Below are positions 1 to 9,307 of a stretch of 12,500 nt of DNA, one piece after another. Where the stretch lies: assembly GCA_018398815.1 (NCBI GenBank), contig CM031603.1, positions 5,757,714 to 5,770,213 on the forward strand, written 5' to 3'. The position numbers were made by a program, and so were the translations under genes. Numbering within the stretch: position 1 is the first letter of the stretch; the number at the start of each line of letters is the position of its first letter. Under the pieces are notes generated by a model. That model was not told the DNA's origin. It made no database searches and saw only the letters and a list, made by a program, of their open reading frames with translations. The DNA is from Conus ventricosus (Eukaryota > Mollusca > Gastropoda > Neogastropoda > Conidae).

Positions 1-1510
1 AGTTCACCAATTATGCCATCGGGGCCCGCTGCTTTATTGTTTTTTTAGTTTTTTAATTGCTAATAACACTTCTTCTTCACTAATGGGACGGTTCATATAG
101 ACATCAGACTCCTCTTCAAACCCCTCTTGATTTCTCTCATTGTCAGTATTTAACTCTAACAAAGTTTGAAAATGTTGAAACCAAACGTCGGTTGGAATGT
201 TATTTCTAGGCTGTTTCCTTTTGGCGAATCTTGTGAACTACGGTCCAGAATTCCCTCTGTGAATTTATTGATGCTACTAACTTATCTATTAATGATGTAT
301 TATACTCTTTCTCTTTTCTTTTAAGTAAATGCTTATACGCACGTCTGGCTATTACATACGCAGTTCTATCAGTGTCTTTTACTGTACGGCGACTTATTCT
401 CAGTAACCTCATAGCCTTTCTTTTATTAAGAACACATTCTTGATCATACCAGTCCATTGGTTTCCTGTCGTGACCCTGTATACGTTTGTTCATACATTCA
501 GCACATTTCATTATACATTCAGTAAACATATTTAGTGCATCATTAATATCGACATCTATTAAACTTATAGCAATATAAATACCTTTTACTTGCTTTTTCA
601 TCATATAAGGCATTACTAAACAAAGAAGCGCATTCATCACTCCAGACAATTTTATTCAATAACATCGCCTTGACCTGTTTCGCTCATATCTACTAAGTTT
701 CCACAAGGAAACAGAACATGAAATGACACAGGAAAATGATCAGAATCTATACGTTCTACAACCTGTAACTCACAAATATCACATAACAGAGCAAAGAGTT
801 TCATCTGAAAATATGAAATAGTCGTTGACACTGCTCCCGTGATCAGAAACATATGTATAGCAACCTTTTAGGTCGCCTTGACACATACCATTTAGGATAC
901 ACAAGTTCAAAGCAGTGCACAATAACGATTTTCCGTAACTGTTTAAATTTGTATCTTGAGAACATCGGTTAATGCTGAGAGACTGACTAGTGTGCCCTGT
1001 ATCAAAAACATTAAACCCGGAAAAATCCTGAGAGATATCAGAAGTTCTACCATTTAAGTCACCGTTTAGAATGACATAAAAATCATTTGTTATCATCAAG
1101 TCAGTTAAACATTCTTCCAGTGAACTGATACCGTTATCTACATCAAAATGGACATAAAACGGAGAACCTTCTGGGGGAATGTACGAGCAAACATACAAAA
1201 TATCCTTGCCTATCCAAATTAGATTTTGTCAATCAAGCAGACAATTAAATTTGGATTATTTACTTCCACAGAGCGAACAAATGGGATAAATTCATTTCTT
1301 ATTAAACAAATTACACCTCCAGATCGTCTCCCTTGTCTCGTAAATTTAACTGCCGGCTTACACAATATTTTAAACCCAACAAACAGATCATCACGACATT
1401 CCTCTATAAATGTCTCAGTTAAACAAACAAACAAAGTCAAACTGATACAAAAATGAAATAAAATCGGAATCAACAAGTTTTGATATTAAACCATTAAGAT
1501 TCCATGTCAA
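1..1510 (-). pseudogene. LINE ORF2: APE endonuclease, linker and start of reverse transcriptase
   Basis: ORF2 nicks target DNA and reverse transcribes the element RNA. Visible endonuclease signatures in order on the minus strand: WNLNG at 1504-1490, LTET near 1420-1409, RRSGGV near 1340, GDLNGRT at 1063-1043, VNDYFIFS at 829-806 and SDHFPV at 744-727. A basic linker follows (about 650-220), then WF-x-HF and the RT entry motif GPDGIIGE at 26-3. Frame changes are needed at about seven places: a (AAAC) repeat gain at 1421-1436, A-run changes at 1224-1227, 799-801 and 40-46, and small indels near 650-657, 593-598 and 217-218. Between them I see no in-frame stop caused by a substitution. As read, the gene is non-functional. 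The true start codon is not resolved; the frame is open upstream of WNLNG. Confidence 0.9.
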
Positions 1511-1719
1511 AAAGCAAAGGGTTTCTGTACAGTAGGAGAAACCGTGTTGTTCGTGTATTCACACGTGGTAGCGGACGGCAGCGATGCCAAACAGGTTTGC
1601 CTCGACGAACAGTGTTCACGCGTGACACTGCCACCAGTGACCGAGAGGTCTACCGGTGTTATGTCACTGAGGTTCCCATTTTCTACATAGCGTTTTTCAT
1701 CATGTGGCCGGCCGACACC

Positions 1720-1865
1720 CTATCTTGACTCGGTCAAGTTGCCATGGGTATCGAGGAAGTACTTTTTGCCATCGATAATTAGATGGTCAAAAATCATAGA
1801 GGCCTTTTTCCTGTCGGCTCTTGCCTTCTTGAGATAGGGAGAGAGGCCACATCTGACTTCCCTGA

Positions 1866-1868
<3 letters not shown>
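1720..1868 (-). pseudogene. LINE ORF1-like C-terminal fragment
   Basis: An open frame leaves the (GA)n tract and ends with a TAG at 1720-1722. It reads [13 protein letters not shown], then [15 protein letters not shown], then a short tail. A basic Lys/Arg-rich helix followed by 'D-x-L-I-I-D-G-K-x-Y' is the pattern I know from the C-terminal end of ORF1 RNA-binding proteins of L1-like and other animal LINEs. Its position, about 215 bp upstream of ORF2 on the same strand, fits that role. The N-terminal part is missing because the simple repeat replaces it. The stop could be the natural ORF1 end or a later lesion. It may also be a chance match, since only about 45 residues are available. Confidence 0.5.
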
Positions 1869-1952
<84 letters not shown>

Positions 1953-1973
1953 CAGAGAGAGAGAGAGAGAGAG
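1869..1973. repeat. (GA)n microsatellite
   Basis: About 105 bp of GA dinucleotides with two interruptions (GATAGAGACAGAG near 1945). A polypurine tract of this length can form triplex (H-) DNA. It directly abuts the 5' side of LINE copy 1, so in the sense of that element it reads as (TC)n. Confidence 0.98.
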
Positions 1974-3029
<1,056 letters not shown>

Positions 3030-3390
3030 CCCCCACCGGCACTTTACACCATGCCACAACATCATCCCACTTATACAACAATTATCATCATCCTACAGTA
3101 CCTCCAATGAAACATGATCATCACCCACCAGTCATCTACCCCAACCTCCTCCACCCACTTTCTCAACCTGCAATATTTTACCAATGCCACCTTATTATTC
3201 CACTTACCTCAGTGACTATCATCCTACAGTACCATTGATCTCACCCATGCCAGTGAGCATCACCCACAGGTCATCGGTATTTTCCTATGTCCCCCCCCCC
3301 CCACCTTGCACCATTGCACCATCACCACTGCATTTTTCCACTTGTATAACAATGGTCATCACCCTGTGGTACTACTGATATAAAATTATT
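3030..3390. repeat. Degenerate tandem repeat, period about 131-140 bp, three units
   Basis: Three CA-rich units share ordered landmarks: a 'cacc-atgcca' word, then 'ccactt(a/g)', then CCTACAGTACC, then 'gatcatcaccca(c/t)'. The CCTACAGTACC landmark lies at 3092-3102 and 3223-3233, with the degraded version CCTGTGGTAC at 3363-3372, giving spacings of 131 and 140 bp. Unit 3 is truncated after this word. A C13 run interrupts the boundary of units 2 and 3. It looks like an old minisatellite or satellite remnant and has no coding potential I can support. Confidence 0.6.
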
Positions 3391-3661
3391 ACCATTTATC
3401 AGTCACTGAAAATACTCCCATCCAGTGAACACCTTCATACTGCACTATATGGAAATGAAGAAGCCAACTAACTGACAAAGGAAGGAGGACAGCAGCCCCA
3501 ACTGTAAAAGGTAGCCTCCTTGGAATAAATCTAAAATATTTCCAAGGAGACAAATAGGAAGATGACTTGAGCTGCACCCAGACTTCAACAAGAGGGATGC
3601 ATACTACCGGATGCCCCGATCAGACCAAGTGAACATTGTTGGACTGAGGATAAGGCTGTCC
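3391..3661. other. Non-coding spacer with a small perfect hairpin
   Basis: No gene is visible. The only structure is an inverted repeat with 10-bp perfect arms CTCCTTGGAA (3516-3525) and TTCCAAGGAG (3540-3549) around a 14-nt AT-rich loop. There is no T-run after it, so nothing suggests a terminator, and this is a eukaryotic context. Confidence 0.6.
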
Positions 3662-4155
3662 TGACCTCAACATCACAGGTCCACTATACTCCACACCTGT
3701 GAGTCTTTCAAACTATCAATGCAGTGCAGCCCCCGAGACAGCGGAGCATTCCCAGCTAGGCCCAAATGGAAACCTGGCCTGCCAACTCACCAATGAGTGC
3801 AAAACCCTACTGACCACTGGAGGGTCGTCACCATACAGCAGCCTCCGTCAGTACCTCCAGGATTCCTACCTAAGTAAACGAAGAAGAAGACCATCATTGT
3901 GATACTGAAAACTGGGCACGTCAGTCTGTGACATCACATCTCTGCAATACTGCACCCTGGGCGAATCTTTAATTTATCCATGCAGCCCCAATGACGGTGG
4001 AAGCAGTCCCAACAACACCAAAAGAACAATCCCTGGCCTTCCAAACACCGATGAGTGCAAAATTTTATTGACCACTGGAGAGCCTTCACCATACGGGAAC
4101 CCTTCCCAAAACCCTCCACCTTTCCCCTGCCTAAGGCACGGAGAAGAATCTCTTC
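3662..4155. repeat. Degenerate direct repeat, two units about 258 bp apart
   Basis: Unit 1 (about 3662-3893) and unit 2 (about 3918-4155) share several blocks in the same order: an 'acatcaca' block, 'actgcacc/actccacacc', 'atgcagcccc', ATGAGTGCAAAA, GACCACTGGAG and TCACCATAC. ATGAGTGC occurs at 3793-3800 and 4051-4058. The match is patchy, so the duplication is old. Open frames across it do not follow the repeat and show no domain, so I do not call a gene. Confidence 0.65.
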
Positions 4156-4325
4156 CTACACTACCTTTTGATCCACAGATCATCACCCATCATGACTGAT
4201 TGAGATGATAATTTTTACCTTTTTTGTAAAGATGAATGTGTGTGTTTTTTAATTGTGTGAAAACTTCCACAGTTAGTCTCATTAATTATAAAACAAATAA
4301 AACCCGAACTTTGTTTACATGGGGT

Positions 4326-4354
4326 CCCCCCCCCAACCCCCACCCCCCCCCCCC
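4326..4354. repeat. C-tract cluster (C9-C5-C12)
   Basis: Runs of 9, 5 and 12 C separated by one or two A. The minus strand therefore has closely spaced G-runs with G-quadruplex potential and the plus strand has i-motif potential. Exact run lengths may be unreliable because homopolymers are error prone. Confidence 0.85.
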
Positions 4355-4364
4355 TTTTTTCGTG

Positions 4365-4492
4365 GGTGTGTGGTTTGTGGTGGTGTGTGTGTGTGTGTGG
4401 TGTGTGTGGGGTGTGTGTGTGTGTGTGTGAAAGGTGTGTGTGGTGTGTGTGTGTGTGGTGTGTGTGTGTGTGTGGTGTGTGTTGGGGTTTGT
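4365..4492. repeat. Imperfect (TG)n array with GGTGTG interruptions
   Basis: TG dinucleotides are broken repeatedly by an extra G, giving GTGTGGTGTG words and one TTGGGG at the end. It differs from the clean (CA)n tract at 2666-2822. It is not a telomeric array: the words are irregular and no TTAGGG is present. Confidence 0.95.
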
Positions 4493-4636
4493 GCAACACA
4501 TGTACCCTGCAATCATTGACACTGCTATTTCTCTCAACAGACTCAGCATTTTTGATGCCAACACATTTTTTTCACCTGTTACAATGAACACACCCACAGC
4601 TTTTTACTTTTTTAAACAAACTTTTTTAAAATGAAC
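4493..4636. other. Short non-repetitive spacer
   Basis: AT-rich sequence between the (TG)n array and the polypyrimidine block. Nothing recognisable. Confidence 0.6.
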
Positions 4637-4967
4637 CTCTCCCCCCCACCCCATAGTGGATAAAGATATGAGCTCTCCTTCTCTTGCCCCCCCCCCCCCC
4701 CCCCCCCACTTACCCTCCTCCCACCCCCCTCCCCCCCCCCTTTTTTTTCCTCCCCCCCCCCCAATAAAACCTTATCACCCATTTATCTTCCATCCCCTTC
4801 CCCTCTTTTTTAACATAAACCCCAAACCTTTCACAACTACCCCCACATAACTACTACCCCTCTTTCATCACCCACGAAAACATTTTTTTTATGCAAGTAA
4901 CCTTTTTATTTCTTTTTTTTTTTTAAAATTACAGTTTCTTTCATTCTTTCATCTACTTATTTTCCCT
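4637..4967. repeat. Polypyrimidine/C-rich block left of the Tc1 element
   Basis: Contains C-runs of about 20, 10 and 12, T8 runs and many 'accc' words. A stretch at 4709-4790 recurs on the right side of the transposon at 6677-6764. Proline-rich open frames here (PPPPP with His/Ser/Phe) are consequences of base composition. Homopolymer lengths should be treated as approximate. Confidence 0.85.
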
Positions 4968-5070
4968 TCTCTCTCTCTCTCCCCTCCCTCCCCTTTTCTC
5001 CTCTCTCTCTCTTTAAATATATATATATATATATATATATAATAAATATATATATAATATATATAAAAAA
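4968..5070. repeat. (CT)n followed by (TA)n microsatellites
   Basis: CT-rich sequence (4968-5012) passes into ATATAT runs (about 5016-5065). TA-rich DNA is the natural target for Tc1/mariner insertion, which requires a TA, and the transposon begins just to the right. Confidence 0.9.
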
Positions 5071-5087
5071 TATAAATAAAATTTTTA

Positions 5088-5115
5088 TATACTGAACAAC
5101 ATTAAAAACGCACCG
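5088..5115 (+). repeat. Tc1 left terminal inverted repeat
   Basis: Begins TATACTGAACAACATTAAAA and is the exact reverse complement of 6609-6636 over 28 bp. The A-rich and GCAC segments are where the N-terminal helix-turn-helix part of the transposase would be expected to bind. Confidence 0.95.
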
Positions 5116-5393
5116 TTTTGATTTGCCGATTTCCCATTGGAAAAATGTGTATTTGGATTTGGTATGTTGACACAATTTTTAAGGGACACAGATTCACACT
5201 GCCTCGGTTTCTCCGCGCTTGCCGACGTTCGTGTGACGCCACGTGCAACTCGCCCAAAACACTTTTCTTGCCACTGGGGCCGAGACTGAACGTAGCACAT
5301 CTGTTTCGTTGTCTCAAATGGTGAGTTTGAAGTCATGCCGACTGGAAAACGGTATCAGTTGTCATTCGACCAGGCGAAGTGGTCCGAAAAACA

Positions 5394-6406
5394 ATGCCGC
5401 GACTGTCTATGCAAGAACGCGAGCGAGCCATTGGAATGTTAATGGTCGGTATGTCATCGAGAGAGACAGCCAGACAACTGAACTGCAGTCACTCTACAAT
5501 TGTAAGGCTATCACAACGTTTGGCAGCAACTGGTTCCACCACTGATCGGCGCCGATCGGGCCAACCTCGTGTTACCACACCAGCGCAAGATCGATACATT
5601 CGGCAACTTCATCTTCGTAATCGATTCCTTACAGCAGCAGAAACATGTCGCCAGGTGGTTGGTCGACGGGGTCCGTGTCTGCACAAACTGTTCGACGTCG
5701 ATTGCAAGAATCAGGGCTCAATGCAAGACGCCCTCATGTTGGCCCAGTCCTCACCCGTAGACACCGTCAGCAACGCCTGCAGTGGGCCAACCAGCATCTG
5801 CCATGGACACGACGTCAGTGGAGAGCTGTGCTGTTCTCTGACGAAAGTCGATTCGCGTTATCTCATGCTGACGGGAGAATGAGAGTCTGGAGGCGTGTCG
5901 GGGAACGCTACGCCAACTGCTGCGTGTTTGAAGCCAATAGATGGGGAGGGGGCAGTCTGATGGTTTGGGGGGCATTCAGTCATGACTACCGTCCGGACAC
6001 CTCTGTACTTTTTTGACAACCATGTGAATGCTAACACGTACCAGCAGGTGCTGCAGAACCACGTCGTCCCACTGTTTGGCCAGCACCCGGAGCTGCAGTT
6101 CTTCCAGCATGATAATGCACGACCCCACACTGCAAGAGCCACCGCTGCGTTTCTCCAGGCGAACAACATTGCCGTGTTGCCCTGGCCATCTCTGTCCCTG
6201 ACATGGCTCCCATTGAACACGTCTGGGATGAGCTGGGGCGTCTTGTGGCCAGTGGAAGACGTCCACAGACTCTCGATCATTTGAGGCGCGTACTGACCCA
6301 GGAGTGGGATGGACTGCCACAGGCGTTCTTGCACAACCTTGTCTACTCCATGAGGAGGCGCTGCCAAGCCTGCATCGGGGCAAATGGCGGACACACTCGG
6401 TATTAG
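5394..6406 (+). pseudogene. Tc1-like transposase (DD34E), frameshifted
   Basis: Cuts and rejoins the element ends. The start MPRLSMQERERAIGML is chosen because Tc1-like enzymes commonly begin this way; an ATG-less extension and MVRKT lie just upstream. Two N-terminal helix-turn-helix regions follow (RETARQLNCSHSTIVRLSQR, then TVRRRLQESGLN), joined by a SGQPRVTT linker. The catalytic triad is visible: D in FSDESRF (5840-5842), D in HDNARPH (6111-6113) and E in IEHVWDELGR (6215-6217). Thirty-four residues separate the last two, the Tc1-type DD34E spacing. The frame ends with TAG at 6404-6406, about 340 codons, normal for the family. Three small indels break it: near 5663-5666, near 5992-5995, and a C lost in 6196-6198. 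I see no in-frame stop otherwise. Confidence 0.92.
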
Positions 6407-6608
6407 AGCTCGCGGGACGGACATGCTCGTCGTCGTGTACTTTTTGACAGGGACCCTAGTGAAGTCAACACCTCATTTCAGATGAATTCGGCCATTCTTG
6501 TCAAGAACAAACATTTTGTTTAATTGAAAAATGGATGTGCGTAATCAAATATGCTTACTTTCATTAAATAATTCTGTACTACCAACGTTGTCTGGGTCTT
6601 TTGGCAAG

Positions 6609-6636
6609 CGGTGCGTTTTTAATGTTGTTCAGTATA
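6609..6636 (-). repeat. Tc1 right terminal inverted repeat
   Basis: Exact reverse complement of 5088-5115. It is followed by TATATAATAATTTTTT, consistent with insertion into the AT-rich end of the left flank. Confidence 0.95.
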
Positions 6637-6657
6637 TATAATAATTTTTTCCTAATT

Positions 6658-6910
6658 TCTCCCCCCCCACACACACATTACCCTCCTCCCCACCCACCTT
6701 ACTCCCCCCTTTTTTTCCTCACCCCCCCCCCCCCCCAAGTATACCTTATCACCCATTTATCTTCAACCATTATTATCAATCCACCATTACCACAGCCGTC
6801 ACAAAGATACCACACACCCACTAAACTAGACACACAGCCCTATCGTATCACACCCCCACCCTCCTCCCTCCCCCCACGCAACCCCCCCTCCTTTTCCTCT
6901 CCCATAATCC
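6658..6910. repeat. Polypyrimidine/C-rich block right of the Tc1 element
   Basis: C- and T-runs like the left block. The segment 6677-6764 matches 4709-4790 in order: TACCCTCCTCCC, a C/T run, TTTTTTTCCTC, a C12-16 run, then ACCTTATCACCCATTTATCT. The proline-rich open frame across the block is compositional and I do not call it. Confidence 0.85.
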
Positions 6911-7448
6911 CCCCTGTCATTTCCGCCTGGCGGCTATTATCCCCACCACATGGACAACAACAGATGAGTCATTTTTCGTTCTTTGTTTGCACTGTCCTAA
7001 ATGTTAAATGTGATGCATTTTCTTTGGCTGAAGAAGACCCAAGAGGTTGAAATGCATCGTGTCCTGTCATGTGTTTTGTTTGTCAATGTCATTGGCGGTA
7101 ACTAACACCCTCTCTTTTCTAAATTTCTCTTTGGATTAATAATTCCACAGGAAACAAGGTATATAACAGCAGTTACAACCCGTTCATGGCATGTGTCTGT
7201 CACCCACACTCTTACCACTTCGTACTCGTGGGATGATGATGAAGATAAGAACAGTTTTCCTTATTCAAACGGAAAACATGCCGGAATATGCTGGCGCAGC
7301 GAAGCAGCAGGGGTTTGAAATTACACCCCTTTGTCTTGTTAGGGGCGTGAAGGTTATTGATTTTTATCATGATGAGACAAAAAAAAGTGTGTGATGGACG
7401 GAGGGTATGATGGGACGAGGAGAAGGAAAAAGGATATGGTGATATGGT
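6911..7448. other. Non-coding region with one strong hairpin
   Basis: Mostly unremarkable apart from the hairpin at 7012-7058, listed separately. There is an acceptor-like stretch ending TTCCACAG near 7151 with no supported exon after it, and three alternating AGGGG/CCCCT words between 7307 and 7347. Confidence 0.6.
7012..7058 (+). repeat. Inverted repeat with hammerhead-like core words
   Basis: Perfect 9-bp arms GATGCATTT (7012-7020) and AAATGCATC (7050-7058) enclose 29 nt. Inside the loop lie CTGAAGA (7028-7034) and, overlapping the 3' arm, GAAA (7049-7052), the two conserved words of a hammerhead ribozyme in the right order, with the outer arms where stem III would be. The would-be stem II pairs only weakly (GACC with GGTT, one unpaired A) and a stem I is not visible. 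I call it a hairpin; a degraded retroelement-associated ribozyme is only a possibility. Confidence 0.5.
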
Positions 7449-7495
7449 GGTGACGTGGTGGTGGTGGTGGTGGTGGTGGGGGGGGGGGGGGGGGG
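7449..7495. repeat. (GTG)n tract ending in a G18 run
   Basis: Seven to eight GTG triplets followed by about 18 G. The run is G-quadruplex prone and its exact length is uncertain. Confidence 0.95.
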
Positions 7496-7900
7496 CCTCG
7501 GGGAAATTGCCATTAGAATATACCCGAAGTTTCCTTGTAAATATATTCATTTTCCCGCTGAGGATATTTCAAGAAGGGAAAGTCATGGGGACTTAAAACA
7601 GAGACAGTGCTTGCACGATATATCCAGCAGCACCACCACCACAATCTTACCGCCTTACCCTCTCTTCCGTCCGTCTTCAACGCCTATCCACAGAAACGAA
7701 CTAACTCAGATGTAATCAACACACTGTAACCAGGGTTACACCTCTGACGTACAACACCCATCTAACCTTATTCCTCAGAATGCTTGATGCTGCTTTTTAC
7801 TATTTAATACCTAATCAGTAGCCAGAACAACAACACAGAAAGTCACCATGACATATTTCAAAGATTAAGCCATTTATGCACTCAAAATTTTGAAAAAGCC
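7496..7900. other. Spacer without recognisable gene
   Basis: About 400 bp with a short CACCAC run near 7632. No convincing frame, splice-site pair or repeat. Confidence 0.6.
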
Positions 7901-7926
7901 AAAAAAAAAAAAAAAAAAAAAAAAAA
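7901..7926. repeat. Poly-A tract (A26)
   Basis: A clean run of 26 A preceded by TTGAAAAAGCC. A retroposed poly-A tail is possible, but I see no AATAAA, no coding or SINE-like body before it and no flanking duplication. Confidence 0.9.
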
Positions 7927-7954
7927 GACAACGTGTGGAGCAAGCAATTTCAAG

Positions 7955-8202
7955 TTGATGTGGGTAACGTACAGCATCCATGTCAACCACGCTCTGGACA
8001 AGCGATCGTTCATTCAAATCAACTCAAACGGGCGAATTCTGCTGACGTCCACTTGCTCGACACCAACAAGTCCTCAAATCCAAACACTGCCTCCTGTGGT
8101 TTTGACCGGGGGCCAACTTCTCAGGGAGTACACCTTGATTCCCCAACACACCGGTCAACTCCAGATGTTACGATAGCACTCCTAACCATGAGGTGGGAAG
8201 AG
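7955..8202 (+). CDS. Possible exon of an unidentified protein-coding gene
   Basis: The frame from 7955 reads VTYSIHVNHALDKRSF, QINSNGRILLTST and then PPVVLTGGQLLREYTLIPQH, an alternation of hydrophobic and polar residues typical of beta-sandwich domains and unlike the low-complexity frames nearby. A textbook splice donor (GAG|GTAAGT) lies at 8203-8208. The reading frame hits TAG at 8174-8176; a second frame is open from 7933 through the donor, so one indel between about 8140 and 8170 would join them. The upstream acceptor is unclear (a weak TTTCAAG before 7955, with poly-A instead of a pyrimidine tract). I do not recognise the family and will not name one. The exon status rests on composition and the donor only. 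Confidence 0.35.
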
Positions 8203-8525
8203 GTAAGTGGAGGTGGAGATGGGGATGGGGGTGGGGTGGGGTTGGAGTGCGTGCAGCAGGTATGGAAACCTTGCGAGCGTAATTTGTCATTCTTTGTTTA
8301 AAACAAATTACACGCAGCCTCCATCCGCTCCCCTTCCCTTTCATTTCTTCCAACGGAATATTTTGTGTGTGTATGTATTTGGTAAGATATTCAGCATCGA
8401 TGCAATGGGTTTCGGTCTTAATACTGACACTAAATATTAAATACTGGTGGTGGGGGGACGGGGGTGGGGTGGGAGGTGGGTGAGAATCGACCCTACAGTT
8501 CTTGAGTTATCTTGCTTACACCCTG

Positions 8526-8530
<5 letters not shown>
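8203..8530. other. Intron-like or intergenic sequence with G-rich stretches
   Basis: After the GTAAGT donor the sequence is rich in GGTGG/GGGGTG (8209-8245, again 8445-8480) and otherwise featureless. Confidence 0.5.
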
Positions 8531-8580
<50 letters not shown>

Positions 8581-8589
8581 GGAACAAAA

Positions 8590-8654
<65 letters not shown>
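8531..8654. repeat. Two (CA)n tracts split by a short spacer
   Basis: CA dinucleotides at 8531-8578 and 8593-8654, separated by AAGGAACAAAAACG. They lie about 75 bp from the candidate exon at 8732-8886 and are complementary to the (TG)n array on its other side. Confidence 0.98.
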
Positions 8655-8655
<1 letters not shown>

Positions 8656-8731
8656 GCAAAATCTGGACAACGTCACTGCCTTATCACATCACGGAAATCA
8701 CGGCCTATCCCCGACCCCCCAATTCCTTCAC

Positions 8732-8886
8732 CATGTGGAAGTCCTCTGAGGGTGTGTCGGCCTTGAGGCTGTCATCTGGGGGAGGCAAGAGACTGCCCAT
8801 GTTCTTCAGGCGAAGAGTCTCTTGAAACGCTTCGTGAAGCTTCTCCTCCACCATGTCCGTCGTGCGCAGGGATTCCCGGAGCTCCT
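8732..8886 (-). CDS. Possible exon, unidentified acidic helical protein
   Basis: On the minus strand an acceptor-like GGTTGACAG at 8895-8887, preceded by a short CTCTTCTGTTGATG stretch, opens a frame that reads ELRESLRTTDMVEEKLHEAF, then QETLRLKNMGSLLPPPDDSL, then KADTPSEDFHM. The mixed charged, amphipathic composition is protein-like and contrasts with the repeats around it. A possible donor (ATG|GTGAAG) lies at 8731-8730; otherwise the frame stops with TAG about 20 bp later. With this acceptor, two bases belong to a codon split across the intron. I do not recognise the protein. The open frame that runs through the (TG)n array on this strand is an artefact, so only the non-repeat part is called. 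Confidence 0.4.
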
Positions 8887-8953
8887 CTGTCAACCATCAA
8901 CAGAAGAGGTCCCCTTGGGTTATGCTGAGGTGTGAGACGCTTGAAGGGATGAA

Positions 8954-8954
<1 letters not shown>

Positions 8955-9004
<50 letters not shown>

Positions 9005-9065
9005 GTGTGTGTGTGTGTGTGTGTGTGAGCTGTTGTTGTTGTTGTTGTTGTGTGTGTGTGTATTG

Positions 9066-9145
<80 letters not shown>

Positions 9146-9147
9146 TG

Positions 9148-9198
<51 letters not shown>

Positions 9199-9247
9199 TG
9201 TTGTCGTGCGTGCGTGCGTGCGTGCGTGCGTGTGTGTGTGTGTGTGT

Positions 9248-9307
<60 letters not shown>

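Larger units (their letters stand above)
1..1868 (-). mobile_element. Non-LTR retrotransposon (LINE) copy 1, partial
   Basis: Reading the minus strand, an ORF1-like C-terminal piece (1868-1720), a short spacer and an ORF2 with endonuclease and start of reverse transcriptase (about 1510-1) follow in the order usual for two-ORF LINEs. The 5' side ends abruptly at the (GA)n tract at 1869; the 3' side runs off the window. The reverse-transcriptase entry motif and the linker before it resemble those of the second LINE at 10598-12500, but only about half of the aligned residues are the same by eye, so they are related families and not copies of one insertion. I do not assign a clade; an APE endonuclease excludes the R2-like, restriction-type endonuclease groups. 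Confidence 0.9.
5088..6636 (+). mobile_element. Tc1-like DNA transposon, both ends present
   Basis: A 1,549-bp element with perfect 28-bp terminal inverted repeats and one transposase frame inside, the usual size and plan for Tc1/mariner elements. Both ends are flanked by TA (the typical target duplication); because the ends read TATATACTG, the exact register of the TA duplication is ambiguous by 2-4 bp. The interior has about 280 bp before the transposase and about 200 bp after it. Beyond the 28 bp the two subterminal regions no longer match clearly. A possible poly-A signal ATTAAA lies at 6563-6568. The element is mobile in principle, but as read its transposase is broken, so movement would need an enzyme supplied from another copy. 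Confidence 0.95.

Noticed and set aside
3699..3902. Open frame over the 258-bp repeat
   Set aside because: The second repeat unit does not keep the frame, and there is no motif or start context.
4365..4492. Telomere-like GGGTGTG repeats
   Set aside because: Irregular TG with extra G; no TTAGGG or other regular telomeric unit.
5751..6424. Minus-strand open frames across the Tc1 element
   Set aside because: Shadows of the plus-strand transposase, which carries the conserved catalytic motifs.
6601..7050. Proline-rich open frame of about 149 codons
   Set aside because: Compositional effect of the C-rich block; it starts inside the transposon end and has no domain pattern.
7130..7170. Pyrimidine stretch ending TTCCACAG followed by TATATAA
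   Set aside because: Looks like a splice acceptor and a TATA word, but no protein-like frame follows and neither has a partner signal.
7307..7347. Alternating AGGGGT / ACCCCT / AGGGG words that could form competing hairpins
   Set aside because: Arms are only 5-6 bp, there is no conserved core and no nearby gene; a riboswitch is not credible in this context.
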